A DNA stretch of 64,000 nt from an uncultured Bacilli bacterium. Lineage in GTDB: Bacteria; Bacillota_I; Bacilli_A; RF39; UBA660. Where the stretch lies: assembly GCA_910587325.1 (NCBI GenBank), contig CAJUKB010000001.1, positions 74,867 to 138,866 of the forward strand, written 5' to 3'. Each line of letters opens with the position of its first letter. Position 1 is the first letter of the stretch. The notes beneath the pieces are model-generated. The model did no database searches. It worked only from the letters and a program-made list of their open reading frames with translations, and was not told the origin of the DNA. The position numbers were made by a program, and so were the translations under genes. This document shows positions 16,165-24,449 of the stretch, piece by piece.

Positions 16165-16247
16165 AACTTACTAAAATGATAAAAAAGTGTTGACTATCTT
16201 TCCAAAATGATATACAATTTAGACATAACTTACCGAAATAATAAGTT
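16165..16247. promoter_or_regulatory. Operator region between repressor and Cro-like gene
   Basis: Contains a 21-bp palindromic element at 16227-16247 (AACTTACC, 6 bases, ATAAGTT) and a weaker relative at 16165-16183 (AACTTACTAAAATGAT). The first overlaps the expected start of rightward transcription, the second lies next to the leftward promoter. The same element recurs at 16474-16494 and, partly, at 16506-16526. Confidence 0.75.
16190..16218 (+). promoter_or_regulatory. Rightward early phage promoter
   Basis: TTGACT (16190-16195), 17-base spacer, TACAAT (16213-16218). Transcription would start about 16225, immediately at the operator palindrome, so bound repressor would block it. It drives the Cro-like gene and the early operon. 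Confidence 0.8.
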
Positions 16248-16271
16248 TCGGAGAGATTAAGGAGGTCAAAA

Positions 16272-16472
16272 ATGAATACATTGTTACTTGTGTCGAAAAG
16301 AAACCTTAAAGGGTATTCTCAAGAGCAGACTGCTAAACTACTTAATCTGTCTAGTGTTCAATATGGAAAAAAAGAACGAGGAGAAAAAGACTTCAAAACT
16401 GGGGAGATTAAAAAATTGAAAATACTTCTTGACTTGTCGGATCAGGACATTTTAGATATTTTTTTTAAATAA
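16272..16472 (+). CDS. Cro-like/small XRE helix-turn-helix protein
   Basis: 66 residues, nearly all one helix-turn-helix domain (YSQEQTAKLLNLSSVQYGKKERGE) plus a short helix. It is the first gene of the rightward operon, with AAGGAGG upstream. Divergent from the CI-like gene and flanked on both sides by copies of the operator, it fits a Cro-type switch protein. The KKERGE recognition segment is typical of XRE domains. Confidence 0.85.
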   Translation: MNTLLLVSKRNLKGYSQEQTAKLLNLSSVQYGKKERGEKDFKTGEIKKLKILLDLSDQDILDIFFK

Positions 16473-16473
16473 A

Positions 16474-16526
16474 AACTTACCGAAATAATAAGTTAATAAG
16501 TAAATAACTTACCGAATAAATTTAAC
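16474..16526. promoter_or_regulatory. Second operator cluster downstream of the Cro-like gene
   Basis: 16474-16494 is an exact copy of the 21-bp palindrome at 16227-16247. A partial third copy starts at 16506 (AACTTACCGAATAAA), with further TAAGT/ACTTA half sites between. The cluster lies between the Cro-like stop and the next gene's AGGAGG, so repressor or Cro bound here could block elongation or loop to the main operator. Confidence 0.7.
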
Positions 16527-16538
16527 TAGGAGGTGCCT

Positions 16539-16760
16539 ATGAAAAAGGAAAACGAAAAACCAGAAATAAAACCTAAAGTAACAATCGTTTTAGATTGTGT
16601 TCCCACTAATATTGAGGAACGCAAGAACAATATACGCAAGTTCTATGATGTATGTAACGAAGTAATAGACGATCCTAGCTGCTTTTATACAGAGCAGGAA
16701 ATCGAAGAATTGAAAAACAATCCTAAGAAACAAAAGGAATTGAATATAAAGTTTATCTAA
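16539..16760 (+). CDS. Hypothetical early phage protein
   Basis: 73 residues from ATG 16539. An in-frame GTG at 16533 is excluded because it abuts the AGGAGG site. Lysine-rich N-terminus, then one strand (KVTIVLDCVPTN) and helices. Unrecognised. Its leader carries copies of the repressor operator. Confidence 0.7.
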   Translation: MKKENEKPEIKPKVTIVLDCVPTNIEERKNNIRKFYDVCNEVIDDPSCFYTEQEIEELKNNPKKQKELNIKFI

Positions 16761-16780
16761 AAATATGGAGGGAAATAAAT

Positions 16781-17029
16781 ATGGAAACTAAAATCAAAGA
16801 AATATTAAAAAAATACAATTACACTTATCAAGGATTTTATAACTTGATAGTACAAAAACACGGAGAGAGCTATATCATTGTCGACGAGTTTGAGGAGTTT
16901 TACTACGGAAGCCAAGACTTTGATAATTTACTAGAGGATCTAACATCAGACTTAAAAAAACTTTTTGAAAATGATTCTCTTTACTTAGAGTGCGAATGTC
17001 CCGGACGTTGGGAAATTGCTTTTATGTAA
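16781..17029 (+). CDS. Hypothetical early phage protein
   Basis: 82 residues, acidic, starting METKIKEILKKYNYTYQG and ending ECPGRWEIAFM. Soluble, with no recognised domain. A GGAGGG site lies 9 bases upstream. It is part of the early rightward operon. Confidence 0.68.
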   Translation: METKIKEILKKYNYTYQGFYNLIVQKHGESYIIVDEFEEFYYGSQDFDNLLEDLTSDLKKLFENDSLYLECECPGRWEIAFM

Positions 17030-17057
17030 TAAGGATTATTAAAGGAGGTGGTCTTAT

Positions 17058-17084
17058 GTGAAGATTAAAGTTTTAAGAAGCTAA
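17058..17084 (+). CDS. Possible 8-codon minigene
   Basis: A strong AAAGGAGGTGG site is followed by GTG AAG ATT AAA GTT TTA AGA AGC TAA. A second strong site (AAAGGAGGTGG) then serves the next gene. The peptide may be a leader peptide or have no function. Confidence 0.3.
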   Translation: MKIKVLRS

Positions 17085-17100
17085 AAAAGGAGGTGGAAAA

Positions 17101-17346
17101 ATGAGAGCTTTAAAAAGGATTAAGTGGTTAAATGTATTGGAAATTGTAGGATTTATCGGTTGTTTAGCCTTAATAGTTCACGATTTATTTATGGTTACGA
17201 TTTATAGTTGGATTACTTCTAATATGGTTGGTTGGACTTGGTTCGGATTCGTTACGTTTGTTGTAGCAATCATGATAGCAAGTATAACATTCGACGATTT
17301 AGAGGAACAATGGAACGCAATCGAAACAAAAAAAGAGAGAGCCTAG
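17101..17346 (+). CDS. Small phage membrane protein
   Basis: 81 residues with two hydrophobic segments (about 11-35 and 43-61) and charged ends, so probably a hairpin membrane protein. AAAGGAGGTGG site upstream. Unrecognised; early phage membrane proteins of this size often serve in superinfection exclusion, but nothing here proves that. Confidence 0.68.
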   Translation: MRALKRIKWLNVLEIVGFIGCLALIVHDLFMVTIYSWITSNMVGWTWFGFVTFVVAIMIASITFDDLEEQWNAIETKKERA

Positions 17347-17421
17347 GCAAGACCTCTCAATGGAATATTTTGTTAAATATTCACTCCACTATTATAGCAA
17401 AAAGTGGAGTTCTAGTCAAAG

Positions 17422-18138
17422 GTGGTGGTAAGTATCAATGGAAATTGGATTAAGCTCTTTACTAAGTTTACAACTTGGGAATGGTATAAAGATCAGAATA
17501 CGAAATCATTGTTTATACACTGCCTACTAAAAGCTAATTGGAAAGAAGCAAAGTTCATGGGAGAGATAATCCCTAGAGGTAGTTTTGTAACTTCTTTAGA
17601 TTCACTAGCTAAAGAACTAGGTTTGTCAGTCCAAGAGATTCGGACAGCACTAAAACACCTAATTTCAACAGGCGAATTAACAAGCAAAAGTACTAATAAA
17701 TACCGCATAATTACTGTGGTAAATTACGAAATGTATCAGCAAGTTAACAAGCAACCTAACAGTCCATTAACAGGCAATCAACAAGCAACTAACAATCAAC
17801 TAACAACAATAGAAGAATATATAGAATATAAGACTAATACAGAATATAAGAATAATAGTGTGTGTAATAATACGCCCGAGGAAAACTTTTCTTGTCATTT
17901 AGGCTGTATCTATAAAACTCTTGATTGTAAAAATTGCATGAAGAAATGGAAATGTCCTTTACCAGACGAGCCTACCTTTAAAGGACTCCATGGTAAGACA
18001 TTTTACGAATATGTTGCGGAGATTGAACTTAGGAAGTTAGAAGTTGCTAGAGAACTAGAAGCTATGGAAGCTATGCGAGGCGACTCTCCTCCAGAACTTA
18101 CCGATTATGATTGGCTTAACGATAAGGGGGACGAATAA
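17422..18138 (+). CDS. DnaD-like phage replisome organiser
   Basis: 238 residues. The N-terminal 100 residues are a winged helix of the phage replisome-organiser type (GNWIKLFTKFTTWEWYKD, SFVTSLDSLAKELGLSVQEIRTALKHLISTGEL, YRIITVVNYEMYQQ). A Gln/Asn/Thr linker and a cysteine-rich segment (CHLGCIYKTLDCKNCMKKWKCP, possibly zinc-binding) follow, then an acidic tail. The start is uncertain: GTG 17422 or 17425 both sit close to the AAAGG site. It overlaps the exonuclease gene by one base. Confidence 0.75.
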   Translation: MVVSINGNWIKLFTKFTTWEWYKDQNTKSLFIHCLLKANWKEAKFMGEIIPRGSFVTSLDSLAKELGLSVQEIRTALKHLISTGELTSKSTNKYRIITVVNYEMYQQVNKQPNSPLTGNQQATNNQLTTIEEYIEYKTNTEYKNNSVCNNTPEENFSCHLGCIYKTLDCKNCMKKWKCPLPDEPTFKGLHGKTFYEYVAEIELRKLEVARELEAMEAMRGDSPPELTDYDWLNDKGDE

Positions 18139-18785
18139 TGAATCGAGAACAATGGCTAGAGGAACGTAAAAAAGGTATTGGCGGCTCTGATGTTGCTTGT
18201 ATCTTAGGTATGAGTCCTTATAAAACTAACGTGGCATTATGGGAAGAAAAAGTCGGTATAAAAGAACCAGAAGACATCTCCCAGAAAGAATACGTTAAAA
18301 ACGGTACTGACAGCGAGGATCCGTTAAGAAAATTATTCGCTGTGGATTATAAGCAATATGAAGTTTTACACGAAGAAAACGAAATAATCCATAACAAAGA
18401 ATACCCATTCATACAAGTTAGCCCAGATAGTAGGCTTGTAGAAAAGTCCACAGGACGTAAGGGATTCTTAGAAATCAAACGTTGTGAAATTATGAATCAC
18501 AAAATGTATGAAAAGTGGAAAGACGGCAATATTCCACAAAACTACTATCTACAAACGTTACAGTACTTCTTAGCTGACGAAGATATGGACTTTGGTTATT
18601 TAAGAGCCTATCTTATCAGACACTTAGCTGACGGTACTGTTATTCGAGAAGTCAGAGACTATGTAATTGCTAATAGTCGGACAGAAGTCCAAGACGATCT
18701 CGATTATTTAAAACCAAAAGAAATAGAGTTCTGGCAATACGTCGAAACAAAGACTAAGCCACCACTACTATTACCACAGATTTAG
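18138..18785 (+). CDS. YqaJ-type phage exonuclease
   Basis: 215 residues of the YqaJ/lambda-exonuclease family: REQWLEERKKGIGGSDVAC at the N-terminus, VSPDSRLVE and the catalytic GFLEIKRC (E-x-K), then YYLQTLQYFLAD. It degrades one strand of linear duplex DNA to expose single strands for RecT. It sits next to the DUF1351-like gene, recT and ssb, forming a complete phage recombination module. Confidence 0.92.
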   Translation: MNREQWLEERKKGIGGSDVACILGMSPYKTNVALWEEKVGIKEPEDISQKEYVKNGTDSEDPLRKLFAVDYKQYEVLHEENEIIHNKEYPFIQVSPDSRLVEKSTGRKGFLEIKRCEIMNHKMYEKWKDGNIPQNYYLQTLQYFLADEDMDFGYLRAYLIRHLADGTVIREVRDYVIANSRTEVQDDLDYLKPKEIEFWQYVETKTKPPLLLPQI

Positions 18786-18798
18786 AGGAGGAAATAAT

Positions 18799-19692
18799 AT
18801 GGAAAAAAATCTGGAAACAGTAGAACAACCACAAGTTGTTAATAGTTTAAGACTTGTTATCAGTCCGTTACAAAAAATGGAAGCTATCAAGTTCAATTAT
18901 GAAGAATTAAAAGGAGGACTTACAGCAAGTTTAGAGAAGTATCAGAACCTTGTCTATACACCAGAGAATATCAAAGAAGCTAAAGACGACCGTGCTACTC
19001 TTAATGCACTAAAGAAATCCTTAAATGACGAAAAAATTAAAATCAAAAAGGAGTTTGAAGTTCCTTACAAGGACTTTGAAGAAAAAATCAAGGAACTTAT
19101 GGAACTTGTAGATAAACCTGCGAGTGAGATTGATAAACAGGTTAAAGCCTTTGAGGAACAAGAGAAAGCTAAAAAGCGTGAAATAATCAATACTATCTAT
19201 TCTGAGAATATTGGTTCATACGCAGAACTTATCTCTTTAGAGAAATTATATGATCCACGTTGGGAAAATAAAACCTATAAAGAGACAGATATTAAAAAAG
19301 AGATTCAAGATGTTGTTAAAAAAGCTGATAGCGACATCAAAATTATTGAGGATCTAAAGTCTGAATTTGAGTTTCAAATTAAAGATACATACTTTAAGAC
19401 TCTTGATTTAGGACAAGCTCTTGTCGAGAATCAAAGACTAGAAAAACAAAAAGAACTACTTGCTAAACCACAAACAACCGAAGTAAAAGTTGATCCAGTT
19501 AATAGTATTCATGACGACGACGCTGTGGACGCTATGAAGTATGCGGTTGGTGTAGATACTTCTAACGAAGAATCTAAGCAAGAAGAACAAGAAATGTGTT
19601 CCGTAGTATTTAGAGTAAATTGTACTCCAGAACAATTAAAAGCTCTGGGAGAATATATGAGAGCTAACGGAATTGAATATGGGAGGGCTTAG
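18799..19692 (+). CDS. DUF1351-like phage recombination-associated protein
   Basis: 297 residues, mostly charged helices with a long coiled coil (about 40-120: LNALKKSLNDEKIKIKKEFE...KELMELVDKPASEIDKQVKAFEEQEKAKK). This matches DUF1351, found between YqaJ and RecT in many Gram-positive phages. Its biochemical role is unknown; it probably acts with the exonuclease/annealase pair. GAGGAGG site before the ATG. Confidence 0.78.
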   Translation: MEKNLETVEQPQVVNSLRLVISPLQKMEAIKFNYEELKGGLTASLEKYQNLVYTPENIKEAKDDRATLNALKKSLNDEKIKIKKEFEVPYKDFEEKIKELMELVDKPASEIDKQVKAFEEQEKAKKREIINTIYSENIGSYAELISLEKLYDPRWENKTYKETDIKKEIQDVVKKADSDIKIIEDLKSEFEFQIKDTYFKTLDLGQALVENQRLEKQKELLAKPQTTEVKVDPVNSIHDDDAVDAMKYAVGVDTSNEESKQEEQEMCSVVFRVNCTPEQLKALGEYMRANGIEYGRA

Positions 19693-19694
19693 TT

Positions 19695-20591
19695 ATGGCA
19701 GTAAGTAATAAACTAGCCCCTGTTGCTCCTACTAAACCAGCAGCTCCAAAACAGACCTTTACTGACTACATTACACAGGAAAAAATTAAAACTAAAATCA
19801 AAGACATGGTTGGGGGTAAAAACAGTCAGAGATTTATAACAGCTATTGTAAGTGCTGTATCTAGTAATGGAGATCTAGCAACTTGTACTTTCGGGACTAT
19901 AATTGCTGGAGCCCTACTTGGAGAAAGTTTACAGCTCTCTCCCTCTCCACAACTAGGACATTACTACTTAGTTCCGTATAACATCAAAAAGAAAGACGCT
20001 AACGGGAATGAGTATTGGGAAAAAGTTGCTCAGTTCCAACTAGGTTATAAAGGCTATATTCAATTAGCTGTTAGAAGTAATTTCTATCGTGATATAGACG
20101 TTTTAGAGATTAAAGAGGGAGAATACCTTGGACGAGACCAAAATACTGGGAAACACTGTTTTAAGTTTATTAGCGATTGTGAAGAACGCAAAAATAAAAG
20201 TACGATTGGTTATTTGGCATACTTTGAATATCTAAACGGATTTACTAAACATATCTACTGGACTAAAAAAGATATGGAAGATCATGCAATAACTTATTCT
20301 AAGGCTTATAGAGGCGATAAGGAAAAAGGTACATCTTACTCTTTCTGGACTACCAAGTTTGACGATATGGCATTTAAGACCATGATAAGACAGTTAATAT
20401 CTCGTTGGGGAATTATGTCTATCGAATTACAAACAGCTATTGAACGTGATATGGCAGTTATTGAGGAGAACGAAAGCTACGAATATGTAGATAACGACGA
20501 ACCAGTAATTCCTATCGCTCCAGCTGTCGAAAAACCAGTACAAGAAAAAGATCCAGCTGACAACGCTGTGGATCAATTCTTTAACCAATAG
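19695..20591 (+). CDS. recT: RecT single-strand annealing protein
   Basis: 298 residues with RecT signatures: AIVSAVSSNGDLATCTFGTIIAGALLGE, LQLSPSPQLGHYYLVPY, FQLGYKGYIQLAVRSN, and DDMAFKTMIRQLISRWGIMS. It anneals complementary single strands made by the YqaJ exonuclease during phage replication and recombination. It starts 2 bases after the DUF1351-like stop. Confidence 0.95.
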   Translation: MAVSNKLAPVAPTKPAAPKQTFTDYITQEKIKTKIKDMVGGKNSQRFITAIVSAVSSNGDLATCTFGTIIAGALLGESLQLSPSPQLGHYYLVPYNIKKKDANGNEYWEKVAQFQLGYKGYIQLAVRSNFYRDIDVLEIKEGEYLGRDQNTGKHCFKFISDCEERKNKSTIGYLAYFEYLNGFTKHIYWTKKDMEDHAITYSKAYRGDKEKGTSYSFWTTKFDDMAFKTMIRQLISRWGIMSIELQTAIERDMAVIEENESYEYVDNDEPVIPIAPAVEKPVQEKDPADNAVDQFFNQ

Positions 20592-20602
20592 GAGGAAATA
20601 TT

Positions 20603-21055
20603 ATGAATCGAGTTGAATTAGTTGGACGTTTAACTAGGGATCCTGTTTTAAGGTACACCCCTAGTAATCGACCAGTTGCACAATTTACCCTAGCAGTAAA
20701 TAGACGCTACGCAAAAGAAACAGACGAAATAAAAGCTGACTTCTTTACTATCATAGCATGGGGAAAACAAGGAGAAAATTGTAAAACCTATCTATTTCAA
20801 GGAAGCCAAGCTGGAGTTACAGGAGAATTAAGGAATCGAAGTTATACAGATAGAGACGGTAATACACGATATATTACAGAAATTTTGGCAGATAACGTCG
20901 AGTTCTTGTCTTCTAAAAAGCCAGAAAACACTACTCCAAGTAACGAATCTATACCATCACAAGTGGAAGAACCTACACCTTACTCTTTCCAAGGAGAACA
21001 AAGTTCGCTATATGACGAAGAATATACACTTAGCGACGACGATTTACCGTTCTAA
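20603..21055 (+). CDS. ssb: Phage single-stranded DNA-binding protein
   Basis: 150 residues with an OB fold (MNRVELVGRLTRDPVLRYTP, FTIIAWGKQGEN, GSQAGVTGELRNRSYTDRDGN) and the intact acidic tip DDDLPF, which docks partner proteins. This makes it a more canonical SSB than the host copy at 9009. It overlaps the next start by one base. Confidence 0.95.
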   Translation: MNRVELVGRLTRDPVLRYTPSNRPVAQFTLAVNRRYAKETDEIKADFFTIIAWGKQGENCKTYLFQGSQAGVTGELRNRSYTDRDGNTRYITEILADNVEFLSSKKPENTTPSNESIPSQVEEPTPYSFQGEQSSLYDEEYTLSDDDLPF

Positions 21056-21399
21056 TGGTTAAGAGCGATTTTGAAAATTACGCAGAGATAAAAGAAGACT
21101 GCGAGTTATACAGAGATTTAGCTAGAAGATATTTAGCTTTAGACTTAGCAGATCCTAACTTATGTTTTGATGTTAAGAAAGAAGCATGGGCTCTGGCACA
21201 ACGTTGGAGCGATATAGCTAGTATGGCTAGTAAAATAGCACGACTACACGACGCTTCTAAGACAGATTTTAGAGATTGGGCTTATCAGAGATATAGACAG
21301 CTCCAATATATGCACGAAGACGCTCGTATGATGTGGAATCGAGCTGAGGAAGAATTGAAGTTTATTACTCGATTCGAGAAGTACGGAGTTGTAAGTTGA
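21055..21399 (+). CDS. Hypothetical helical phage protein
   Basis: 114 residues, all helical, with repeated Trp/Arg-rich segments (ALAQRWSDIASMASKIARLH, RDWAYQRYRQLQYMHEDARMMWNRAEEEL). Soluble; no family recognised. Start and stop overlap both neighbours, indicating tight coupling in the early operon. Confidence 0.72.
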   Translation: MVKSDFENYAEIKEDCELYRDLARRYLALDLADPNLCFDVKKEAWALAQRWSDIASMASKIARLHDASKTDFRDWAYQRYRQLQYMHEDARMMWNRAEEELKFITRFEKYGVVS

Positions 21400-21752
21400 T
21401 TCATACTAGAAAATTAAAGTCTAAACGAGCTAAAGCTACTGATATAACTAAACAAGTAAAACTCGAAGTATGGGAACGCGATAAGGGGCGTTGCGTATAT
21501 TGTGGAAACACTTACAACGTAATGCCTAACGCTCACGTTGTACCTCGAAGTAAAGGCGGTATGGGAATAGTTACTAATGTAGTTACATTATGCACGAATC
21601 TTACAGACAATAAGTGCCACCACTACTACGATAACGGAACTAAAGAACAACGAGAAAAAATTGACGCCAAAATCGTTGCGTATATGAAACGGCACTATGG
21701 CGAGGACTGGTGCAAAGAAGATCAGATTTATAAAAAATATGGAGGTAAATAA
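21396..21752 (+). CDS. HNH endonuclease
   Basis: 118 residues starting at TTG 21396, overlapping the previous stop. An HNH nuclease core is visible: WERDKGRCVYCGN (zinc Cys pair), PNAHVVPRSKGGMG (catalytic His), NVVTLC, and CHHYYDNG. It is not beside the terminase, so it is more likely a recombination/replication nuclease or a free-standing element than the packaging HNH. Confidence 0.88.
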   Translation: MIHTRKLKSKRAKATDITKQVKLEVWERDKGRCVYCGNTYNVMPNAHVVPRSKGGMGIVTNVVTLCTNLTDNKCHHYYDNGTKEQREKIDAKIVAYMKRHYGEDWCKEDQIYKKYGGK

Positions 21753-21753
21753 T

Positions 21754-22131
21754 ATGGAAAAAGTACACTATCTAAGTGTTGAGATAAGATCCAACGGAGA
21801 AAATGAGATATACTCATGGGATTATGACTTAATGTTAAAAACAGACAATTATCTTTGTATCAAAAAAGACGAAAATCTAAGACTTTTAAAGAGAGAAAAA
21901 GATAAAAACGATATTGAAAGTTGTATCGAAGATATATGCGTATGGTTTCAAGATTGGAAGTTTGTTGATTATAAAGCAGTTCATTGTAGCCTTTATACAA
22001 CTGAGGATCCGATTATAGCACTCGGAAAAATGAAAAAGAAAATAGTCAGATTTATTAAAAAAGAATATTCTTGGCTATTCGAGGGGGATTTAGAAAAACG
22101 TTTGGAATCCATAAGGATTGATAAAGAATGA
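21754..22131 (+). CDS. Hypothetical phage protein
   Basis: 125 residues from ATG 21754 (GGAGG site), not from the upstream in-frame ATG inside the HNH gene. Mixed strands and helices with two Cys and several Trp; unrecognised. It overlaps the next start by 4 bases. Confidence 0.7.
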   Translation: MEKVHYLSVEIRSNGENEIYSWDYDLMLKTDNYLCIKKDENLRLLKREKDKNDIESCIEDICVWFQDWKFVDYKAVHCSLYTTEDPIIALGKMKKKIVRFIKKEYSWLFEGDLEKRLESIRIDKE

Positions 22132-22430
22132 ATCCAGAATCAATAGACAGAATGACTGAGGCTTTTAGGAAGTTCGGAGAAGCTATGGGAGATGTTGCTC
22201 GATCAATCGTCGAAGTGTTTGGCGAGGTATTTAATAACGCATGGTTACAGATAAAAGAGATAACTAAAGGCTTAGATAAAAATATATCAAGAAAGCGATT
22301 CGTTAAACTCTTAATGAGTCAAGGAATCCAAAGAAACGAAGCTAATAAAATAGCGTGGAAAGTACACGCTGAAAAAGGAAAATATACTTTACTAGATTAT
22401 GCACTAACGATTAAAAATAAGGAGGAATAA
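22128..22430 (+). CDS. Hypothetical phage protein
   Basis: 100 residues, helical (DRMTEAFRKFGEAMGDVARSIVEVFGEVF), with a C-terminal segment resembling a small DNA-binding helical domain (KRFVKLLMSQGIQRNEANKIAWKVH). Such proteins are common in early operons of Gram-positive phages; role unknown. Confidence 0.7.
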   Translation: MNPESIDRMTEAFRKFGEAMGDVARSIVEVFGEVFNNAWLQIKEITKGLDKNISRKRFVKLLMSQGIQRNEANKIAWKVHAEKGKYTLLDYALTIKNKEE

Positions 22431-22432
22431 TT

Positions 22433-22651
22433 ATGTTAGAAGAAATAGTTAAAGAACAAAGGGAGTTACAGGTTGATTCAATAGGACGTTTATTGGAATT
22501 GGGAGGATTTTTAACCAATGCTAAACCCGAACCAGTCGAAAGAGTTGAGGAAAGCTGTTTTATCGATATAGCAAAAAATAGCTTAGAACAATCAAGATTG
22601 ATTCACGATTTAATAATTAACATATCAGAAGTGATTAAAGGAGGAAGATAA
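22433..22651 (+). CDS. Hypothetical phage protein
   Basis: 72 residues, acidic and helical, with no recognised domain. AAGGAGG site; it starts 2 bases after the previous stop. Confidence 0.65.
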   Translation: MLEEIVKEQRELQVDSIGRLLELGGFLTNAKPEPVERVEESCFIDIAKNSLEQSRLIHDLIINISEVIKGGR

Positions 22652-22652
22652 T

Positions 22653-22832
22653 ATGTCCTCTATTGCTAGAAAAATAAAAAGGAATCAAGAACGAGACACT
22701 ATGCTAAAACAATATGGTAAGAAGCCTAAGAAAAAGTGTCCTAACTGTGGAAAACTTACTCTATTCTGTTATAAGAATAAGCATGGTAAAGAAATTATCT
22801 GCGTTCAATGTGGGGAGGTAGTTAACAAATGA
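22653..22832 (+). CDS. Small zinc-ribbon protein
   Basis: 59 residues from ATG 22653 with AAGGAGG upstream. Basic N-terminus, then KKCPNCGKLTLFC...EIICVQCGEV: two CxxC knuckles about 24 residues apart, a classical zinc ribbon. It ends in ATGA shared with the next gene. Likely DNA- or RNA-binding. Confidence 0.75.
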   Translation: MSSIARKIKRNQERDTMLKQYGKKPKKKCPNCGKLTLFCYKNKHGKEIICVQCGEVVNK

Positions 22833-23104
22833 AATGGTTAAGTAACTTCCGAGAAAATATGCAGCTTAGAAAAGAGCGTAATACATTCGAGAATAAGTAT
22901 CATACAGTACAAGATAAATACGTCGCTCTACTCGAGAGTAAGGTAGATCAGACAGAAGAATTACAAAAGTATAAGGATCTGTGCATAGAACAAAAGAAAC
23001 AGATCCGTGAACAGAAAAGTACTATTGCTGACTTAGAATTGAAAGTCGAAAAATTAGAATCAAAAGGAGGAAAACAAAATGGAAAGACTAAAGAAAATAT
23101 TTAA
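22829..23104 (+). CDS. Coiled-coil phage protein
   Basis: 91 residues, one long coiled coil (about residues 12-80) with heptad spacing; no membrane segment. Overlaps the zinc-ribbon gene (ATGA) and the following gene. Function unknown. Confidence 0.68.
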   Translation: MKWLSNFRENMQLRKERNTFENKYHTVQDKYVALLESKVDQTEELQKYKDLCIEQKKQIREQKSTIADLELKVEKLESKGGKQNGKTKENI

Positions 23105-23375
23105 TCCTATCATAATTGTTATACAAAGTGAGTTATTTAAGTTTTTCCTTATTGCCGCCTCTTTGATAGTTGCTATTATTGCTGTTAGCTGGGGAGCTCT
23201 TATGACAGTTCTAACAGAAGATCTAAAAAATGTAGTTATAACTAAAGACCAAAAAATCGCCAATTTTAAAAGCAGTAACGAATACTTAAATAGTGAAAAC
23301 GTTAGGCTAAGAATTATTAACGACGATTTATACAGAATCATAGAGGACAACCAAGATTGTGCCTGTCAAGACTGA
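23079..23375 (+). CDS. Membrane-anchored coiled-coil phage protein, Rz-like layout
   Basis: 98 residues with one membrane segment (about 20-42, FFLIAASLIVAIIAVSWGALMTV) followed by a helical exoplasmic or cytosolic tail. It overlaps the coiled-coil gene by 26 bases. The layout superficially recalls spanins, but its position in the early operon makes that unlikely. Confidence 0.65.
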   Translation: MERLKKIFNPIIIVIQSELFKFFLIAASLIVAIIAVSWGALMTVLTEDLKNVVITKDQKIANFKSSNEYLNSENVRLRIINDDLYRIIEDNQDCACQD

Positions 23376-23943
23376 AAAACAACTTAATATTTTTGGCGAT
23401 TCAATAGATGTTAAAAAGATTTATGAAGAAGATAAGAAAACTAATAAAGATCATGTTGCTACTCCACGTTGGGTAGTAGAAAACATATACGACATTATTG
23501 ATATAAAAAAATATAAGAATATATGGTTCCCTTTTAACAATTATGATTCACACTTTAAGCTAAAAGCTGACGAATTGAATCTTAAATATAAAGCTACTCA
23601 TATATTCGACGATTTAGGGAATGACTTTTTCACTACATTACCACCTAAAGACTGCGATTTACTTATTAGCAATCCACCATTTAGCCAACAGAACGATATT
23701 ATAAAAAGAACGTTTGAATTGGTCGATATGAGACTGATTAAGTCATTCTGTTTACTTCTCCCTCTTTCCACTTTAGAAACTCCAGCACGGGCTGAAATGT
23801 GGGAAAAGTATGTTGATAAATTATCTGTTCTTATCTTTAAAAAAAGAATCCAGTTTCTTGGTTGTACTACCGGATTTAATAAGGCTTGTTGTTGGGTATG
23901 TTACAACATAGATTCACTAAAGGAGAAGTTGGTATGGATTTAA
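23359..23943 (+). CDS. N6-adenine methylase-like phage protein
   Basis: 194 residues from GTG 23359. It contains LLISNPPFSQQ, the NPPF catalytic motif of N6-adenine methyltransferases, preceded by ATPRWVVENIYDII, similar to the DNA N-6-adenine methylase (Dam) phage family. The glycine-rich AdoMet loop is not obvious (residues FPFNNYDSHF and IFDDLGNDFF stand where motif I would be), so activity is uncertain. It may modify phage DNA against host restriction. Confidence 0.75.
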   Translation: MPVKTEKQLNIFGDSIDVKKIYEEDKKTNKDHVATPRWVVENIYDIIDIKKYKNIWFPFNNYDSHFKLKADELNLKYKATHIFDDLGNDFFTTLPPKDCDLLISNPPFSQQNDIIKRTFELVDMRLIKSFCLLLPLSTLETPARAEMWEKYVDKLSVLIFKKRIQFLGCTTGFNKACCWVCYNIDSLKEKLVWI

Positions 23944-24125
23944 AGAAAAAAGAGTATGCCCTTTATAAAGGCGAAAAATTAGTTATGATTGGTACTTTAG
24001 ACGAGATTGCTAAAGCACAAGGCGTTAAAAGAAGAACGATATTGTTTTATCAAAGCCCAGCATATCTAAAAAGACACGAAAAATCTCATATAGGAAATTA
24101 TAAAGTTTTAGTTAAATTAGATTAG
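23934..24125 (+). CDS. Small helix-turn-helix phage protein
   Basis: 63 residues from ATG 23934 (AGGAG 8 bases upstream). Contains TLDEIAKAQGVKRRTILFYQSPAYLKR, a short HTH-like unit typical of small phage DNA-binding proteins. Overlaps the methylase-like gene by 10 bases. Confidence 0.68.
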   Translation: MDLKKKEYALYKGEKLVMIGTLDEIAKAQGVKRRTILFYQSPAYLKRHEKSHIGNYKVLVKLD

Positions 24126-24140
24126 ATTAGAGGAGGAAAT

Positions 24141-24449
24141 ATGAAACCAAGGAATTTTCAAGAAATAGCAGATAAGATAATTAAGATTATAGAAGAAGAA
24201 TGTACTTTCAATGAGGAAAGAATTGCTAACATCATAGAACAGATAGAAAATGCCAAAAAAAGTAATTGTTATAAAGCTCCAGAGCTTCAATACGAAAGCT
24301 GGGACGAATTATCTAGTATATTATCCAAAAACTTTGTTCCTAGTAATTCTAAGTGGGAAACAAAGTTAATGATTGTATTCAATAATTTAAAAGGATCCAT
24401 TGAAGACTATTGGGACGACGATAACAACGAGTTAAGGAGGTGCGAATAA
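24141..24449 (+). CDS. Hypothetical phage protein
   Basis: 102 residues, acidic, helical, no recognised domain. GAGGAGG site upstream; the stop overlaps the next ATG by one base. Confidence 0.66.
   Translation: MKPRNFQEIADKIIKIIEEECTFNEERIANIIEQIENAKKSNCYKAPELQYESWDELSSILSKNFVPSNSKWETKLMIVFNNLKGSIEDYWDDDNNELRRCE

Noticed and set aside
23079..23375. Spanin (Rz-like) gene
   Set aside because: Spanins serve phages of hosts with an outer membrane and lie in lysis cassettes; this gene is in the early operon of a Gram-positive phage.
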